Assembly: GCA_012934845.2 (NCBI GenBank)
Contig: WNNJ02001361.1
Location: 89,964 to 153,963, forward strand
Source of the DNA: Pomphorhynchus laevis
Lineage: Eukaryota > Acanthocephala > Palaeacanthocephala > Echinorhynchida > Pomphorhynchidae
Length of the DNA stretch: 64,000 nucleotides
Direction of reading: 5' to 3'
The position numbers and the translations under genes were made by a program. Positions 1-11,154 of the stretch are shown in pieces (position 1 is the stretch's first letter; each line of letters opens with the position of its first letter). The notes below the pieces were generated by a model. That model searched no databases. It saw only the letters and a program-made list of their open reading frames with translations, and had not been told where the DNA came from.

Positions 1-312
1 GAAAAACATTTGTTTGTCGTATTACTTATAATACAATTATTATTTATAACATCACAAACTATACAATTTTTCTGTTACATTTGAAAGATCTAAAATTAAA
101 ATCATTAGTACTTACGTATTTTTCCAATATGGTTGAGTACATGTAACTTTTAAGTCATAATTTTTAACGTTGCTTTTCGTTGTCGCCATCTAGTTTAGTT
201 GACTCAGACTAAACTTACAACGGGCCGTCCAGTAGCATCTGACAGGAGCTGCCCTGCATAAGGCAGTTGTAGGCTAGAAAAAGATCTATAAAGATCAACC
301 ACCTTCACTCCA
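1..312 (-). mobile_element. Naiad-type PLE, 5' end (cut by window edge)
   Basis: This stretch matches 41,477-41,790 base for base with few changes and in the same orientation, so it is a second copy of the Naiad-type Penelope-like element described there. Positions 1-142 correspond to the first codons of the N-terminal GIY-YIG region (Cys-rich, Asn-rich), starting at the ATG complement 140-142. Positions 143-312 are the shared untranslated leader, including the segment equivalent to 41,640-41,790. The rest of the element lies left of the window. Homology stops at about 312, where a different PLE begins on the other strand, so this is an element boundary or junction. Confidence 0.8.
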
Positions 313-1400
313 ATGTGAATAAATTGTGAATAATTTCAGCGAACTGAAGTTCACAATTTCTAAACCTGACAATGGAAAAATTACATTTCTGAACGTTTAC
401 ATCTATAAAGATCCCTCAGGCATCTGGCAAATGACACTACACCATAAGTTTGATTAAACTCGATCAATCATTCACACCAGCAGTGCCCATGCGCAAAAAA
501 TGAAACGCCTAGTAATCCATAATGAGTTCATATGAGCCAAGAAAATATTTTCGACTAAATTGGAATATGAACAGACCGTTGAATACATGCAACTTGAATT
601 CAAACGTCGCTGATATCATAATCGTTTAATCAAAAGACTGCTAACAGATGTAGGAAAGATCAATCGAACAGATATACTAAGAGAAAATGGATCTTCTACC
701 GTTACAAATGACAAATGACACTGGAAAACAATAACTAAAGAAGTATTTTGTGCATTCACATGTCACCAATCACTGCAAAATTTACAAAAAGATATTATGA
801 TAATCATAAGTAGACTACCATCAGAACTTAAACAAAACATACTGACACCACTAATAGCATATCGTGGAGGACGCTCTATCCGTGATAGAGTTGAAGACGT
901 TCTGGTCTTCAACCAGAACTGAAGCTCAACATAAAAATATCAGCCAGGAATGCAATACATCACGCTGCAAAAACAGGATCCACGTAAAAGGTTTACGGAC
1001 AGCTCAACTTCATGACGGAATGCTGTGTATATTTACATGAGTGTACATGCTGTAAGGCTCAATATATGGGCAGACGGTATCAACCTTCAACATAAGGGCA
1101 AATAATAGGAGAGCAGACATTAAAGCTAAACTAGTAAACAATGACGGGGCAGTTAGACACATTCTCGAGAATCTTAATCAGATTATGACTACAATAATGG
1201 TAGTGCAAACAGCATACGTCAATTGAAAAAAGCATATCAAAAGTGCTACTGGATCGGACAAATGATAACCGAAGAAAGTCTAAATACAGAACATAACTTA
1301 ATGTTGTAAAAGTGGTGCTAATTCTTTCCTGTCAATGTGGAAGTAGTTATGCTTTATATTAGATCTGTGATCTGTGCCTATTTTCGTTTTGCTTTTCACA
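313..1400 (+). pseudogene. Decayed C-terminal-endonuclease PLE (RT thumb to GIY-YIG)
   Basis: Conceptual translation follows the protein at 62,438-64,000 in order: a SELKFT-like block (about 335), FLNVYIY (FLDVDIY in the relative), IWQMTLHHKFD, IIHTSSAHAQKMKRLVI (about 465-515), then the NNRRADIKA endonuclease block (about 1,095) and a WIGQ-like C-terminus near 1,250. It is the RT C-terminal part plus the GIY-YIG endonuclease of a PLE of the same lineage. It carries many stops and frame changes and cannot encode a product. The RT palm (YVDD) is absent, so the copy is 5'-truncated at its junction with the Naiad leader. The 3' tail runs to about 1,400, with a second copy of the tail at 5,625-5,890. 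Confidence 0.75.
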
Positions 1401-1487
1401 AAAGAAGATGTGATCAGTAGATCATGGAATCGGTGATGATGATCCGTTAATAGATTCTTTCATTTATTTTATCAATTTTGATAGATC

Positions 1488-1765
1488 ATACAAGGTGATT
1501 TCGCAGCAGAAACTAGCAACAGTATCATTCCTTCATTACTCTCAACCCCATACACCTTGGCTCACATTATTCCATATTTTAGCCTGACATATTGATATTG
1601 TTTCTTCGATCTGTATTGATTTGAACCTAGGTTATTTCGAAACAATATCAATATGTTATGCTAAATTATGACATAATGTCAGTCGAGGTATATGGTTCAG
1701 GAGTAGTGAAGTAATGATACCGTAGCTGGTTTATGCTGCGGAATCCCCTTGTGTCATCTAACAAA
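1488..1765. repeat. Fold-back element, ~130-bp inverted arms
   Basis: The left arm (1,488-1,618) is the reverse complement of the right arm (1,632-1,765) at roughly three-quarters identity by eye. The matching blocks include CCTTCATTACTCTCAACC against its partner near 1,690-1,710 and GATATTGTTTC against GAAACAATATC around 1,600-1,650. The right arm also resembles the part of the 13-kb hammerhead SINE that lies downstream of its cleavage site (GTGTATGGAA..., TAGCTGGTTT..., CACCTCGTGTGACCTAGCAA). The element therefore looks like two diverged SINE halves placed head to head. Confidence 0.6.
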
Positions 1766-3418
1766 ATGGATTATATATAGTTAGTTTTGAATAATATAGT
1801 TATTAAAAATATTATTACTATATTATAATATAGTTATATAACAATATTATATAAATATAACTATTTGTATTATAATATGATGTAGAAAAATAATATTAAT
1901 AGTATTTTGTAGAAAATGCAGCTAGTTATTATCATATTTTAATTTAACATGTATATTTTGGATGTGTATCATGTGTGCACCAAATTTATTCATATAAAAA
2001 ATAAAAACAAACTTAATGGCAGTTGTATTGAAGTTCTTCTGTGAGTTTGATAATATACTTACATCGAAACAACATCCGAAGTTGCAATCTACATAGATAG
2101 ACATTTCGGGTATTTGTTGCTACTTCTCCAAAAGATAAACTTATTCATAGTTTCATGAGTTTTGTGAAATCGCATACACAAATTCAAATGTTATCTTTAT
2201 GTGAATGTAATATATATAATATGAATGTTCATTTTGTCACTTTTCTACTCGATAGACTCAATTTTGCAATTAATGTTCTCCTACTTTTTCTACTACTTTG
2301 AAAACTATATGCAAGGATTCACTGTATTTTTATGACTAAGGATTTTGCTACACCATTCCGTAAGTTTTCATTTTTAAAGTCGTTAACGTGATTCAATCTT
2401 GCAATGGTGCATTGTGAAAAAAATGTTTAAATGCCTACAATAAAATACATTTATATTTCTCCTTATGTCGGTAAATAGATGTATTTATCGTCTCTGTTGT
2501 TTATACCACAGTTTTGTTGTAAATTAGTAAACATTTTACTTACTTTTCCATTACATATCAACATAGTTATAAGCCATAGTTGTTCAACTATATCAACGTG
2601 TTTTTAAATAACTTTTTTCTAGCTTTACTTTAATTTCCAATAAACCATCGTATTCTTTAAGCTACTTCGTCAACGTGCTTTCAAATATTTTTCCTGATTT
2701 TACTGATTTTCGATGAACCATCGTATTCTTTCAACCCAGCATATTACATACTCGACTGCAGCACATATCTTAGCTATGGATGCATAATGATGAAACCCAA
2801 GTCTCATTAAAGGAACCTGATCAAATTTTTAAAATTCATTTTCTGATGAAGTAAATGCTATGATATCGTAGCTATCATGATGTCTCAATAAAAATTGTTT
2901 TAATGACAAACAATGTATTTTTACATAATAAACCATATTTTCAAGTGATGTGAAACAATCCCAATATATATGAAACGGTCATAAATATTACATTTTTATT
3001 ATGTTAAAAATGCAAATATTTGTTAAGATATTTGTTGTGGATCATAAATTAGCATTTTGCTTATATTTTTAGGTGTTTTGGTTATGAAACTATAAAAAAT
3101 TGTACTTCTACTTTACACAAAATCAAATATGCCATCTATGGTCAAGCCAATTACTGTTTCTATTCAAAGTCTTTAATTCATATTATCTTTGATAAGTTGC
3201 CAAACAAATTTTTTCATTTAATCAAATATTCAAATCAGGTGTCGGTCTTAAAAAATCACGTGGTAGTACGTAACTCATTATGTTTACTAAATCAAAAACG
3301 TCAAGCTCGAATATTGTCATTTTTGTTATTAATATTGGTAAATTTCATCTAGATGCACTCATAGTACTATTAAGATATATATACTGTATATAAAAAATAT
3401 CAGACCGAAGAATAAAAT
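1766..3418. other. AT-rich spacer, no gene recognised
   Basis: No open frame longer than about 60 codons and no recognisable protein motif. Composition is A/T dominated, with short homopolymer runs and AT-only stretches around 1,790-1,880. I see no promoter, RNA gene or element end that can be defended. Confidence 0.6.
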
Positions 3419-4020
3419 CTTTACTTAACGTTTTGTCTAAACAGATTTTTCAATTTAAAATAACGGCCTTAGGAACCCTTAGCATCAGTGCATCGGCTTT
3501 TTTGCAGCTCCTAAGCAAACAATAAGTCCGGTCGACCGGAGATAAACGAGTAATGAGTTTCCTCATGCAGCGAATTAACGCAGCGATGCAACGAGAAAAT
3601 ACAGCTTGTTTCGCGGAGTCGACAGACGAATCATCGCTATATTTCTAATAAACTGTATTTCTTTATGACTGCATTTTCTATTTTTTAGTTATATAATAAA
3701 TTGAATTTAAAATAAGAACACATTAAATAGTTTAAAATAACAAATAATGTTATAATGAACAAAACAAATCATTAAAAGATAGATTTACAAGCGCAGGAAA
3801 AGTGAATAGAAATGGATAAATCAAGGACGTAAATAATAGTTATTGTGTGAACCTATAATATGCATATTGTTAGTCAGTTGAATATCTCTAGAATTGCATC
3901 CATTTCTTTTATTTAGAATAATATAATTGATCTATTATGATACGATTTGTTATTAGATGTGTTTCATGTACTTAGATTTAAGATTGAAATATCCGTTTAG
4001 ACAAAACATTAAATAAAGTT
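3419..4020. mobile_element. Non-coding element with ~40-bp terminal inverted repeats
   Basis: Positions 3,419-3,460 (core ACGTTTTGTCTAAACAG) are the inverse of 3,978-4,020 (core GTTTAGACAAAACATTAAA), with about five mismatches over 40 bp. The ~600-bp interior has no coding frame. Its left third (3,465-3,650) is less AT-rich than its surroundings and contains a CTTAGGAACCC...CTCCTAAG hairpin. The structure suits a MITE or a fold-back derivative. The family is not recognised and no clear target duplication is visible. Confidence 0.5.
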
Positions 4021-4990
4021 GTTGTGCTTTAAGCAAGTGTTTGCGAGTTTACAATATATTTACAATACAATCGAATGTGAGTTTAGGGAGACAATGTAAC
4101 AGTACAAGAATATCCTACCTATTCCAAAAGAACTAAAATCAGTACAATATAGAATTTTTACTGTACTTCGAAGAATAACACATCTCTCAAACAACGTTTA
4201 GATTTCGAAAAATAAATTCGTGCCAATTCCAATTCAGTAAACATTTTATTTCCTTGATCGTCGGAAGTTGGAAATTTTGGACATTTTCCTTTTGGCGCAT
4301 CCAACATTTTCAATTTTTCTAACATATTATACTATTTTACATTGAGCATCAACTCTATAGAAATTAGAATTAATTTAGTAAAAAATAGTTTTATTATTTT
4401 AGCGAAAAATGCGATGAAGTCATATCTTCATCAACGTGAAATTAAAAACATATTTTCCTTTATATTTAAATTTGTAATGCGCTCTGGTCAGAAGTAATGA
4501 TTTTATCGAAATTTTCTTTGCTAACAGAAGTATTTTAAATTTCGATTTACTAAAAATATCAATGCAATTAGGTATATTTATCATTGCATTTATGGAATCT
4601 CTAAGAATTTGTAGTTATTCTGGATTAAATATTTATTTACACAACATCCATTTTGACAATAATGATCGGCTTTTATTAAATAAAAATATGAAATTTTAAT
4701 TTTCAGATCCGGAAGAATTTAATGAAATAATAATAATTTCAATACAAATAATTATATGCTTATAATTTAAATAATCATATGCTTATTTAAAGTCATCAAT
4801 TATTTAAATTATGTATTCAAGCATATCACCACATTTACTACACTTAAATATTTATTAAAACCTTGTTTCCTCTTTTATTGGTTTTAATCCTCATTTAATC
4901 CCCTTTTATGCCATTTATCCTCTTTTATCACATTTATCACTTTAACTCTCTTTATAACTTCCATTTATCATATAACGCCACTTTTCCTTA
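4021..4990. other. AT-rich spacer with pyrimidine-rich stretch
   Basis: No gene. Positions about 4,858-5,000 are a degenerate T/C-rich run of TCCTCTTTTATC / CCATTTATC type motifs on the plus strand, resembling decayed minisatellite sequence. It is not a telomere repeat. Confidence 0.5.
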
Positions 4991-4994
4991 TAAC

Positions 4995-5480
4995 TCCAAT
5001 AAATGATAAATTTAGTTATCTTGAATTATTATAAGTTCGGTTCTCTTGAATTCTTTCTCCGATGGGATAAATGACAGACCAAGTGATAGAGATTCTGCCT
5101 GATTGCTTGTAAGTATTGTGTCCAATATATTAACAACGTTATCCGTATGATCATGTTCTTTGAGTTTCCATCGATATATTCGTTTGAAATATCTTATTGC
5201 TGATAGATGCAATGACATAAGTTGTGATTTGGTGACATTTGATCAGGTAATCGCATTAATTTTCCGAAATTTCGCACGAAGTAACGGAGTATGTAGTGAC
5301 TCATTAATATGACCATGAATATTTTTAAATGCAGTCTAGTGAAACTGCCGTAGTACTGCCGTCATTTAAAGTTCACATCGCTTGATTGATTTTTTGCCAA
5401 CAGTTTTGAAATTTATCAATATTAACAGACGTGTTCTTCCGTATGGGTAATCCTTTAGGAGTAATATGTTTACTGGTGAA
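4995..5480 (-). pseudogene. Probable PLE N-terminal fragment
   Basis: The minus strand encodes NVVNILDTILTSNQAESLSLG followed by LSFIPSEKEF (5,012-5,218). This resembles the conserved N-terminal block of canonical PLE proteins (a 'VVNLS...LT..Q...LSLGL.F.P' pattern). Upstream, 5,390-5,475 reads KGLPIRKNTSVNIDKFQNCW in the same orientation. Frames are broken between the two blocks and no RT core follows. The assignment rests on one motif remembered from the family, so it is tentative. Confidence 0.4.
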
Positions 5481-5624
5481 GTAGGTTAGATGCTAATATT
5501 TAAAAAAAGTTTGTTTTGTCATCATTTACCCTTATCGAGATTGAAGATCTAATGCAAATATTATCTGTAATCATGATATTAAACTTAGTTAGGCACATAG
5601 GTTTTTCATGTGCCTAACTGTTCG

Positions 5625-5890
5625 GTGTAGTTAGGCAATGCTCGAGAACCCTAATCACATTATGATTACAACCCAGAATAGCTAAAACATCAAACGTTAA
5701 TCTAAGAAAGCATCTCAAAAGTGCTATTGGATCGGACAAATGATGACCGAATAAAGTATAAATGCAAAACATAACATAAAGTTGAAAAGTGGTGCTAATT
5801 CTTTCGTGTCAATGTGGACGTAATTAGCTTTATAAAAGATTTGTGCAAATTTTCGTTTTGTTTTTCACTTATAAATGGTAGTAAAACCCG
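5625..5890 (+). pseudogene. PLE 3' end fragment (endonuclease C-terminus and tail)
   Basis: This copy aligns with 1,140-1,400: the AVRHILENLNQ-type block near 5,630-5,665, then GCTATTGGATCGGACAAATG (encoding Y-W-I-G-Q-M) at 5,723-5,742, and the shared tail GTGGTGCTAATTCTTTC. It is the last ~45 codons plus 3' untranslated region of the same PLE lineage, 5'-truncated and frame-broken. A small hairpin (TTAGGCACAT...ATGTGCCTAA) lies just upstream at 5,589-5,614. Confidence 0.65.
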
Positions 5891-5984
5891 AAGCTTTGAA
5901 ATAAAATATACACCCTTGTTGCTTGATTTCTCTAATAAATAACAATTTATTGAGAACCAAAAACAAATAATATACATGATTTTC

Positions 5985-6345
5985 CTGTCAACCACTAGTC
6001 TGAGTGTCGGGTCGTGGAGGCAGTGCCTGAAACAAACTAATCCAGACATCGTGATCCTGTGCGACAGACCAGAGTTCTATTTCAGATATCCCAAGGCGGT
6101 ATTCTGCCAGTTTCGAGATTTGATCTCTCCACCAGTACAAAGGTTTACCTCGAGGTATCTTTACAGAGAGTCCGGCCTAGAAAACCCTCCGAGGAAGGCG
6201 ATCCTTAGACATTCTCAAAACATGTCTTAGCCACCTCAGCTGACTTTCTTCGACGTGGAGAAGCAGCAAATTTACTCCCAGTTCATACCGGATGACTGAA
6301 TTCCTAACCTTATCTCTTAGGCTTAGAGTGGCCACACGGCGAACA
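5985..6345 (-). pseudogene. LINE C-terminal region
   Basis: The minus strand reads KVRNSVIRYELGVNLLLLHV, then ESQLRWLRHVLRMSKDRLPR, GKPLYWWRDQISKLAEYRLG and a DHDVW block. This is the familiar post-thumb region of RTE/CR1-type LINEs ('RLRW.GHV.RM...RLPR'). It directly abuts the fingers domain because the palm has been deleted. The 3' end lies near 5,975, with a short AT-rich tail. Confidence 0.7.
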
Positions 6346-6972
6346 TGTAGATCGGTTTAGCGAACTCCCTAGACGGTTCAAGGATAGTTGAGAGAGTAAT
6401 GAGCTGATCCGTAGTTCCACGACCTGAACGAAAGCCGCATTGTTGCTCATGCAACTGTCCCTCACCTATAGGCCGTATACTTAATTCAAGAATCCTATCA
6501 AATAGCTTACTTGTTTGGCTAAGAAGAGTGATGCCCCGATAATTTAAACACACTCTTCGGTCACCTTTCTTAAAGATCGGTACCACCACCCCAGTTCGCC
6601 ACTCAATAGGAACCTTGTCCGATATCAATGCAATATTGAACATATGTGTTACCCACTTAATGCCAACAACGTCGAGAGCTTTATAGCTTCATGTCGAATC
6701 TCGTCTACTCGAGAAGACTTACCATTAAGAAGTTTTTTAACAACATCAATGACCGCTTCCAACGAGATGAATTCTTCCGTTGGTTCTAAACGATCTACTT
6801 CTGCAAGAGAAGGCATATCCATCGGATTAAGGAGACTCCTAAAATGCTCTTTCCAACAACCAAGAATTTCTTCAATGTCAATCAGCATAGATCCTATCTT
6901 GTCATAGACAATTTGATGAGTTTTCTGCTTTCCAACACCAAGGTTCCTGATTGTCCTTCTGAACATCTTCAA
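6323..6972 (-). pseudogene. LINE reverse transcriptase, fingers only
   Basis: The frame at 6,972-6,649 ends in VKKLLNGKSSRVDEIRHEAI, the 'K..KA.G.D.I..E' block of LINE RTs. The next frame (6,643-6,323) continues EWRTGVVVPIFKKGDRRVCL, NYRGITLLS and QCGFRSGRGTTDQL, which are RT blocks 1-3. A one- or two-base shift separates the two frames. The protein then stops at KPIYM, where a catalytic palm should follow. No YADD motif exists in this copy, so it is inactive. Confidence 0.8.
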
Positions 6973-7459
6973 AGCTGACGTATAATCAAGTTCTAAGTGA
7001 TCTCCTAACTTCTCCCAAGCCGCCTACTGCGCTTCAGTAACTGCTGGAGCGGAAGCTCTCTTTGACCTTCGGTACTTGTCTACAGCTTCCACTGATTTAT
7101 CTGACAAAGTTGCCTTATAAGCCAGTTTCTTCTGTTGGACAAAATCTCTAACTGTTGGTGTCCACCAAGCAGTTCGAGTATTTCATCCGCGACAAGCACC
7201 TAATGGCTTCAAGCCACAACTTTTCACAGTTACTTTGACAAACGAGGATCTGATAATTTCCCATTGCTGATCAGTGATCTTCATCTCTTCTGGCAACCGA
7301 GAGAAGTACTCCCGGATGTAGCCAGAGAAACGTTCTTTGACAGAAACATCTGGTGGACGTTCCCAACACGCTCTCACACAACGTTTTGGTTTACCAGGCT
7401 AATCCAGCATTCGATCCGGCCATCGAAGTTTACTAACTACAAGATAGTGGTCGGTTGAC

Positions 7460-8270
7460 AGCTCAGCCCCTCTCTTCACACGAGTGTCCAGAATATAACG
7501 TATATTGATATTTGACTAAGAGAATCCTGATGCCATGTGCATTGATGGATCTCCTTATGTTCAAACATTGTGTTGATTATGCACAAATTGTTACAAGAAC
7601 AAAAGTGCAATAATTCAACACCACTCGCATTCAGATCAGAGAGTCCGTTCTTCCCCAACACTACCTTCCAAGTGCTACTGTCGCTACCAACATGAGCTTT
7701 AAAGTAACCAGCAGAACCAGGGAATCTCCCACAGGAGTACTATAAAGCAGAGCCTGAAGATCTTCCACGAAGGTTGCTTTTTCTGAGATAATGTTGGGAG
7801 CATACGCACACACAACAGTTATCCCTTTTCCGTAAGTTTCAGAGACGCAGACCTTTCGTTCACTGGGTTAAACCTCTCTGTTACGAACGACAACGGAAAC
7901 TTGTAAGTTTCCTACACCCGGTTGTCGTCGGTTTCCATTGGTAACTCCACAATAGTTCAAGGTTCAATCTTGATCCAAAAGTTTAGTTTCAGTTCCAGAA
8001 TAGTGAAGAGAAGTCACTCCGACTATTTCAAGACCGAAGCGAACCATCTCTTCAACTACTTCTGGTTCCTTTCCCGCCAGTTATATGACATTCAACGTCT
8101 CTTTATGAAGGCAAGTCCGCTTCGGATGTTGATGCCTCTTTCGCTGCCTCCGTACAACTGCCTGGTCACACGGCACCCGAAAATGAAAACTCCCCCGGTC
8201 AGTTGTGCGTTGACTATTGTTCTTCGCATTTGATTTATATTTTGTAAATTTGTTGCTTGTCATTTTCATT
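7460..8270 (-). pseudogene. LINE endonuclease (APE type), decayed
   Basis: In LINEs this domain nicks the target DNA to prime reverse transcription. The minus strand shows ITVVCAYAPN (about 7,800) and, in a later frame, GKNGLSDLNASGVELLHFCS followed by LCIINTMFEHKEIHQCTW. These match the APE signatures 'AYAP', 'G..N.NG..LL.FC' and 'NT.F..K..H..TW'. The catalytic GDFN block between them is unreadable or frameshifted (about 7,690). The strong His/Cys/Trp block at 7,540-7,660 makes the family assignment secure. The frame is broken at least three times. Confidence 0.7.
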
Positions 8271-8300
8271 GTCTTGGTTTGTTCGGTTATCTCCCGTTCC

Positions 8301-9590
8301 TGATATCCATTGAGGATCTAGTAACCAGAGGTTTTAAAAGTTTTAAAATCTCGAGCAAAAGTTATATGGGCTTCGTTTAAAAAATAATAGTTATTCTGAA
8401 ATTAATGAACAAATATCCAATAATATAAAAATAAATTGTAAATATTACAATATCTCTATTGCAAAGATAACAATCTTTGCAATAGAGAACATATTTTTTC
8501 TTCACTTTTAGAAAAAATTAACGTGTGTTCTTAATTGTGTTCATATAAGAAAATATTTCAAAGGTGTTATTTGTTTATAATAAATAGATCATTGGATTAT
8601 GTATCTGGCTTATCAGATGTGTTGAATATAAGAATAGTGGTTTAAACATGGTAATACTGATATCCCCTCCAAAAAATCATCTTCATGAGGATATATTAAT
8701 ATATTAAGTATACCAATATATTCACAAAATGCAAAATTACCACAGAAGTTGTTCCAAATGATAAAATGCATGTTTAACTTGTTAGCTAATGATTCCATAT
8801 TTTAAAATGTTAAATACGTAATTTAAATTAGTTTATTTGATTATAAAATTCGTACATTAATTTTACGTGCATAATCAAAAATGCAGATAATAATAATCTC
8901 GTGTGATTGTGATAAACAGATATTTAGAAAAACAGACCTTTTGATTTTTTACTTTTGCAATTTAGAAGGCATACTAGTTTTTCATTTTATTCTTTACATA
9001 GTTTGCAATAGAATAACCGGGAAGCTAAAAAGTACGAGTATGCAATATTAGCTAAAATATACGCACCTCGTCAAAATACAATTACGTTTCACACGTATTA
9101 GAAGTAAATAAGCTGCGGAGTTTATATAGTTGTTTGGCTTCTTACCCCGAACTTAAATTGTGATCGCCAACAGCTATTTCTGCGAAATATAGAAATTATC
9201 GTATTTGTATTATATAATAAAGAAGTGTGTTATTGAATACGTATGACAAAAAAGTCGTACTTTCATTGTATAGTATTAAACTCCACTTGACATAAAATAA
9301 AAAGGCCAATTCTTTAAATTTGTTTATGTCTTGCTGCCAATATTCATGCAGGTGACAAAATCAGTACAGAAAAGTGCTATTTATTTTAAAACATTGGTCC
9401 TCTTGTTACGTGTGTACAAACATTTATTTTATATTAAAATTTCCTAATAAGTTCTAAAATACAACAACATGAAGAATTTCTATTCAGATTCTCTATAACA
9501 GATGTTTTCGAATTTTATAATTCATATTGATACTACATGCCGTTTTTACCAAAAATAAATAAAATGTAAATTTACTTTATTTTATCTTGC
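8301..9590. other. AT-rich spacer with a short perfect hairpin
   Basis: No gene recognised. Positions 8,452-8,487 form a perfect inverted repeat (CTCTATTGCAAAGAT and its complement around an AAC loop) of unknown role. The short minus-strand frame at 8,613-8,798 has no recognisable domain and sits in AT-rich sequence, so I do not call it a gene. Confidence 0.5.
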
Positions 9591-9741
9591 AGAAACGCTA
9601 GCATTTATAACATTAAACAGTATTTTGATAAACGGATTAGCTGAGCGGGACAAATTATTTAAAAAAACAGGTTATTTAGCAGCAAAAAGACTCAAATGTA
9701 ATTCGGCAAATTTTACTAATGACTAGTTATTAAAAACGAGC

Positions 9742-10245
9742 TTATGTTACTATAAAAATAACATCAAGCAGAAAATAGTAAAATATATAAATCAACACAA
9801 TAATATTAAAAATAAATTTAAAATCATAAGCGGAAATGTTAAGTGATAACAAACAATATGTTTTGTATTATAGACAAACTAGGGTACACTAAATAATCAA
9901 ATTTCATCATAGTAAATACGTCATTAGCGCGTATTTAGACTCGTTGCTTTGTTGGGTCGAGAAATAGGTGCCCAAACCTGATAGTATATCAGTTCAACCT
10001 GATGACCTTTAATCCTTATTCCGATACATCGTCTGTAATTCATTAGTCAATTCATAAAAAGTGACTTTTATTTTAAATTTTTTATTTTAACTTGATATAA
10101 ATTATATAAAATCTTACAGCAATTATTTATAAATAATTATTTAGTATTTAATTTTTAAATTTTGATTTAGCATTATTATTTTAATACGTAGGCTCAGTTA
10201 GCTGATTTGATTATCAGATTCGGTTTATACAAACTAACAATTTAT
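9742..10245 (+). mobile_element. Naiad-type PLE 3' end, 5'-truncated
   Basis: Positions 9,742-9,835 encode YYKNNIKQKIVKYINQHNNI and the following NKFK, identical in pattern to the C-terminus of the copy at 38,920-39,597. The 3' untranslated region then follows the 47,100-47,530 copy, including the TAATCAAATTTCATC, TTGTTGGGTCGAG and CCTGATGACC landmarks. It ends at ACGTAGGCTCAGTTAGCTGA. Only the last ~30 codons and the tail remain. Confidence 0.75.
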
Positions 10246-11029
10246 ATTAATTAAGATCAGATATACTATGAAAATACATCGTAACATAGAGAAAAAGAGA
10301 TAAGCTATTACTTTTATCATTTTCTACGTTATACGTTTTACAATTTAAGTATCCAAGAAATTACTAATCGCTCTTTTTGATATAATTATTTAATATTAGA
10401 AATATCTCTACAAGCCTTTAAAAACTTGATAGATGCCTTAGTCTTTTATTCTGTCTTCAATAAAATTTGTATTCAAAAATTTAAAAATAGGATTCATTTT
10501 TAGAAATTAATTTTATGATAAGCTTGAAAATAACAAGTTTTAATTTAATAATGATAACCTTTAAAGCTGCTAAGGATCAATTTAGATAACATATTATAGC
10601 TAAGTAATGCATATCTTTCGATAACAACATAAAAATAATAAGTATATTCGAGAAAGAAGTAAATAAAAATATTCTTAAATACAGTATTTTATAAAATAAT
10701 ATTTATATCTGAAACGATTTTTTAATTGAAAATCATGTTTATATTTAAAATTAACTTACTATAGAAAGCAAATTTATGTTGCATGAATTTCAACTTATGA
10801 TTAAATTGATATACAATTTATTTAAGATGAAAACAACAAAAATAAATAAATATTAAAAAATGGACAAGCAATATAAAATTCATCCAAAACATTAAATAAT
10901 AATTTAAGTTTAGGTAATGAAGTGATCCTTAATATATTTTAGAATATTGTGCATTATTTATGAATTTTATATTCAATGAGACTGAAGAATAAATCTTGTT
11001 TCTGAGACAAAGTTTTAAAAGTATGTATA
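10246..11029. other. AT-rich spacer, no gene recognised
   Basis: No coding frame, RNA gene or element end identified. Composition is strongly A/T. Confidence 0.6.
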
Positions 11030-11154
11030 TAAATACATATATATTATATATAATATAATATATAATATATATTATATATAATATAATATATATAATATAT
11101 AATATATATTATATATAATATAATATATATAATATATATTATATAATATATATA
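11030..11154. repeat. Compound AT microsatellite
   Basis: About 125 bp of interleaved ATAT/TATAAT palindromic units. It borders the PLE terminal-repeat material that begins at about 11,155. Confidence 0.85.

Larger units (their letters stand above)
5975..8300 (-). mobile_element. LINE (non-LTR retrotransposon), internally deleted
   Basis: Reading 5' to 3' on the minus strand: an APE-type endonuclease (8,250-7,480), a linker region (7,377-6,980), the RT fingers (6,972-6,323), then directly the C-terminal HVLRM block (6,340-5,990). The RT palm with its YADD box is missing, so a deletion of several hundred bases joins the fingers to the C-terminus near 6,340. Several frameshifts and stops are present. 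Related LINEs run about 3.2-3.7 kb, against 2.3 kb here. The clade looks RTE- or CR1-like but cannot be fixed from this copy. It is older than the LINE at 30.0-33.7 kb, judging by decay. Confidence 0.8.

Noticed and set aside
4858-5000. Telomeric or centromeric repeat
   Set aside because: The T/C-rich units are irregular and match no telomere repeat, and nothing in the window shows a chromosome end or centromere.
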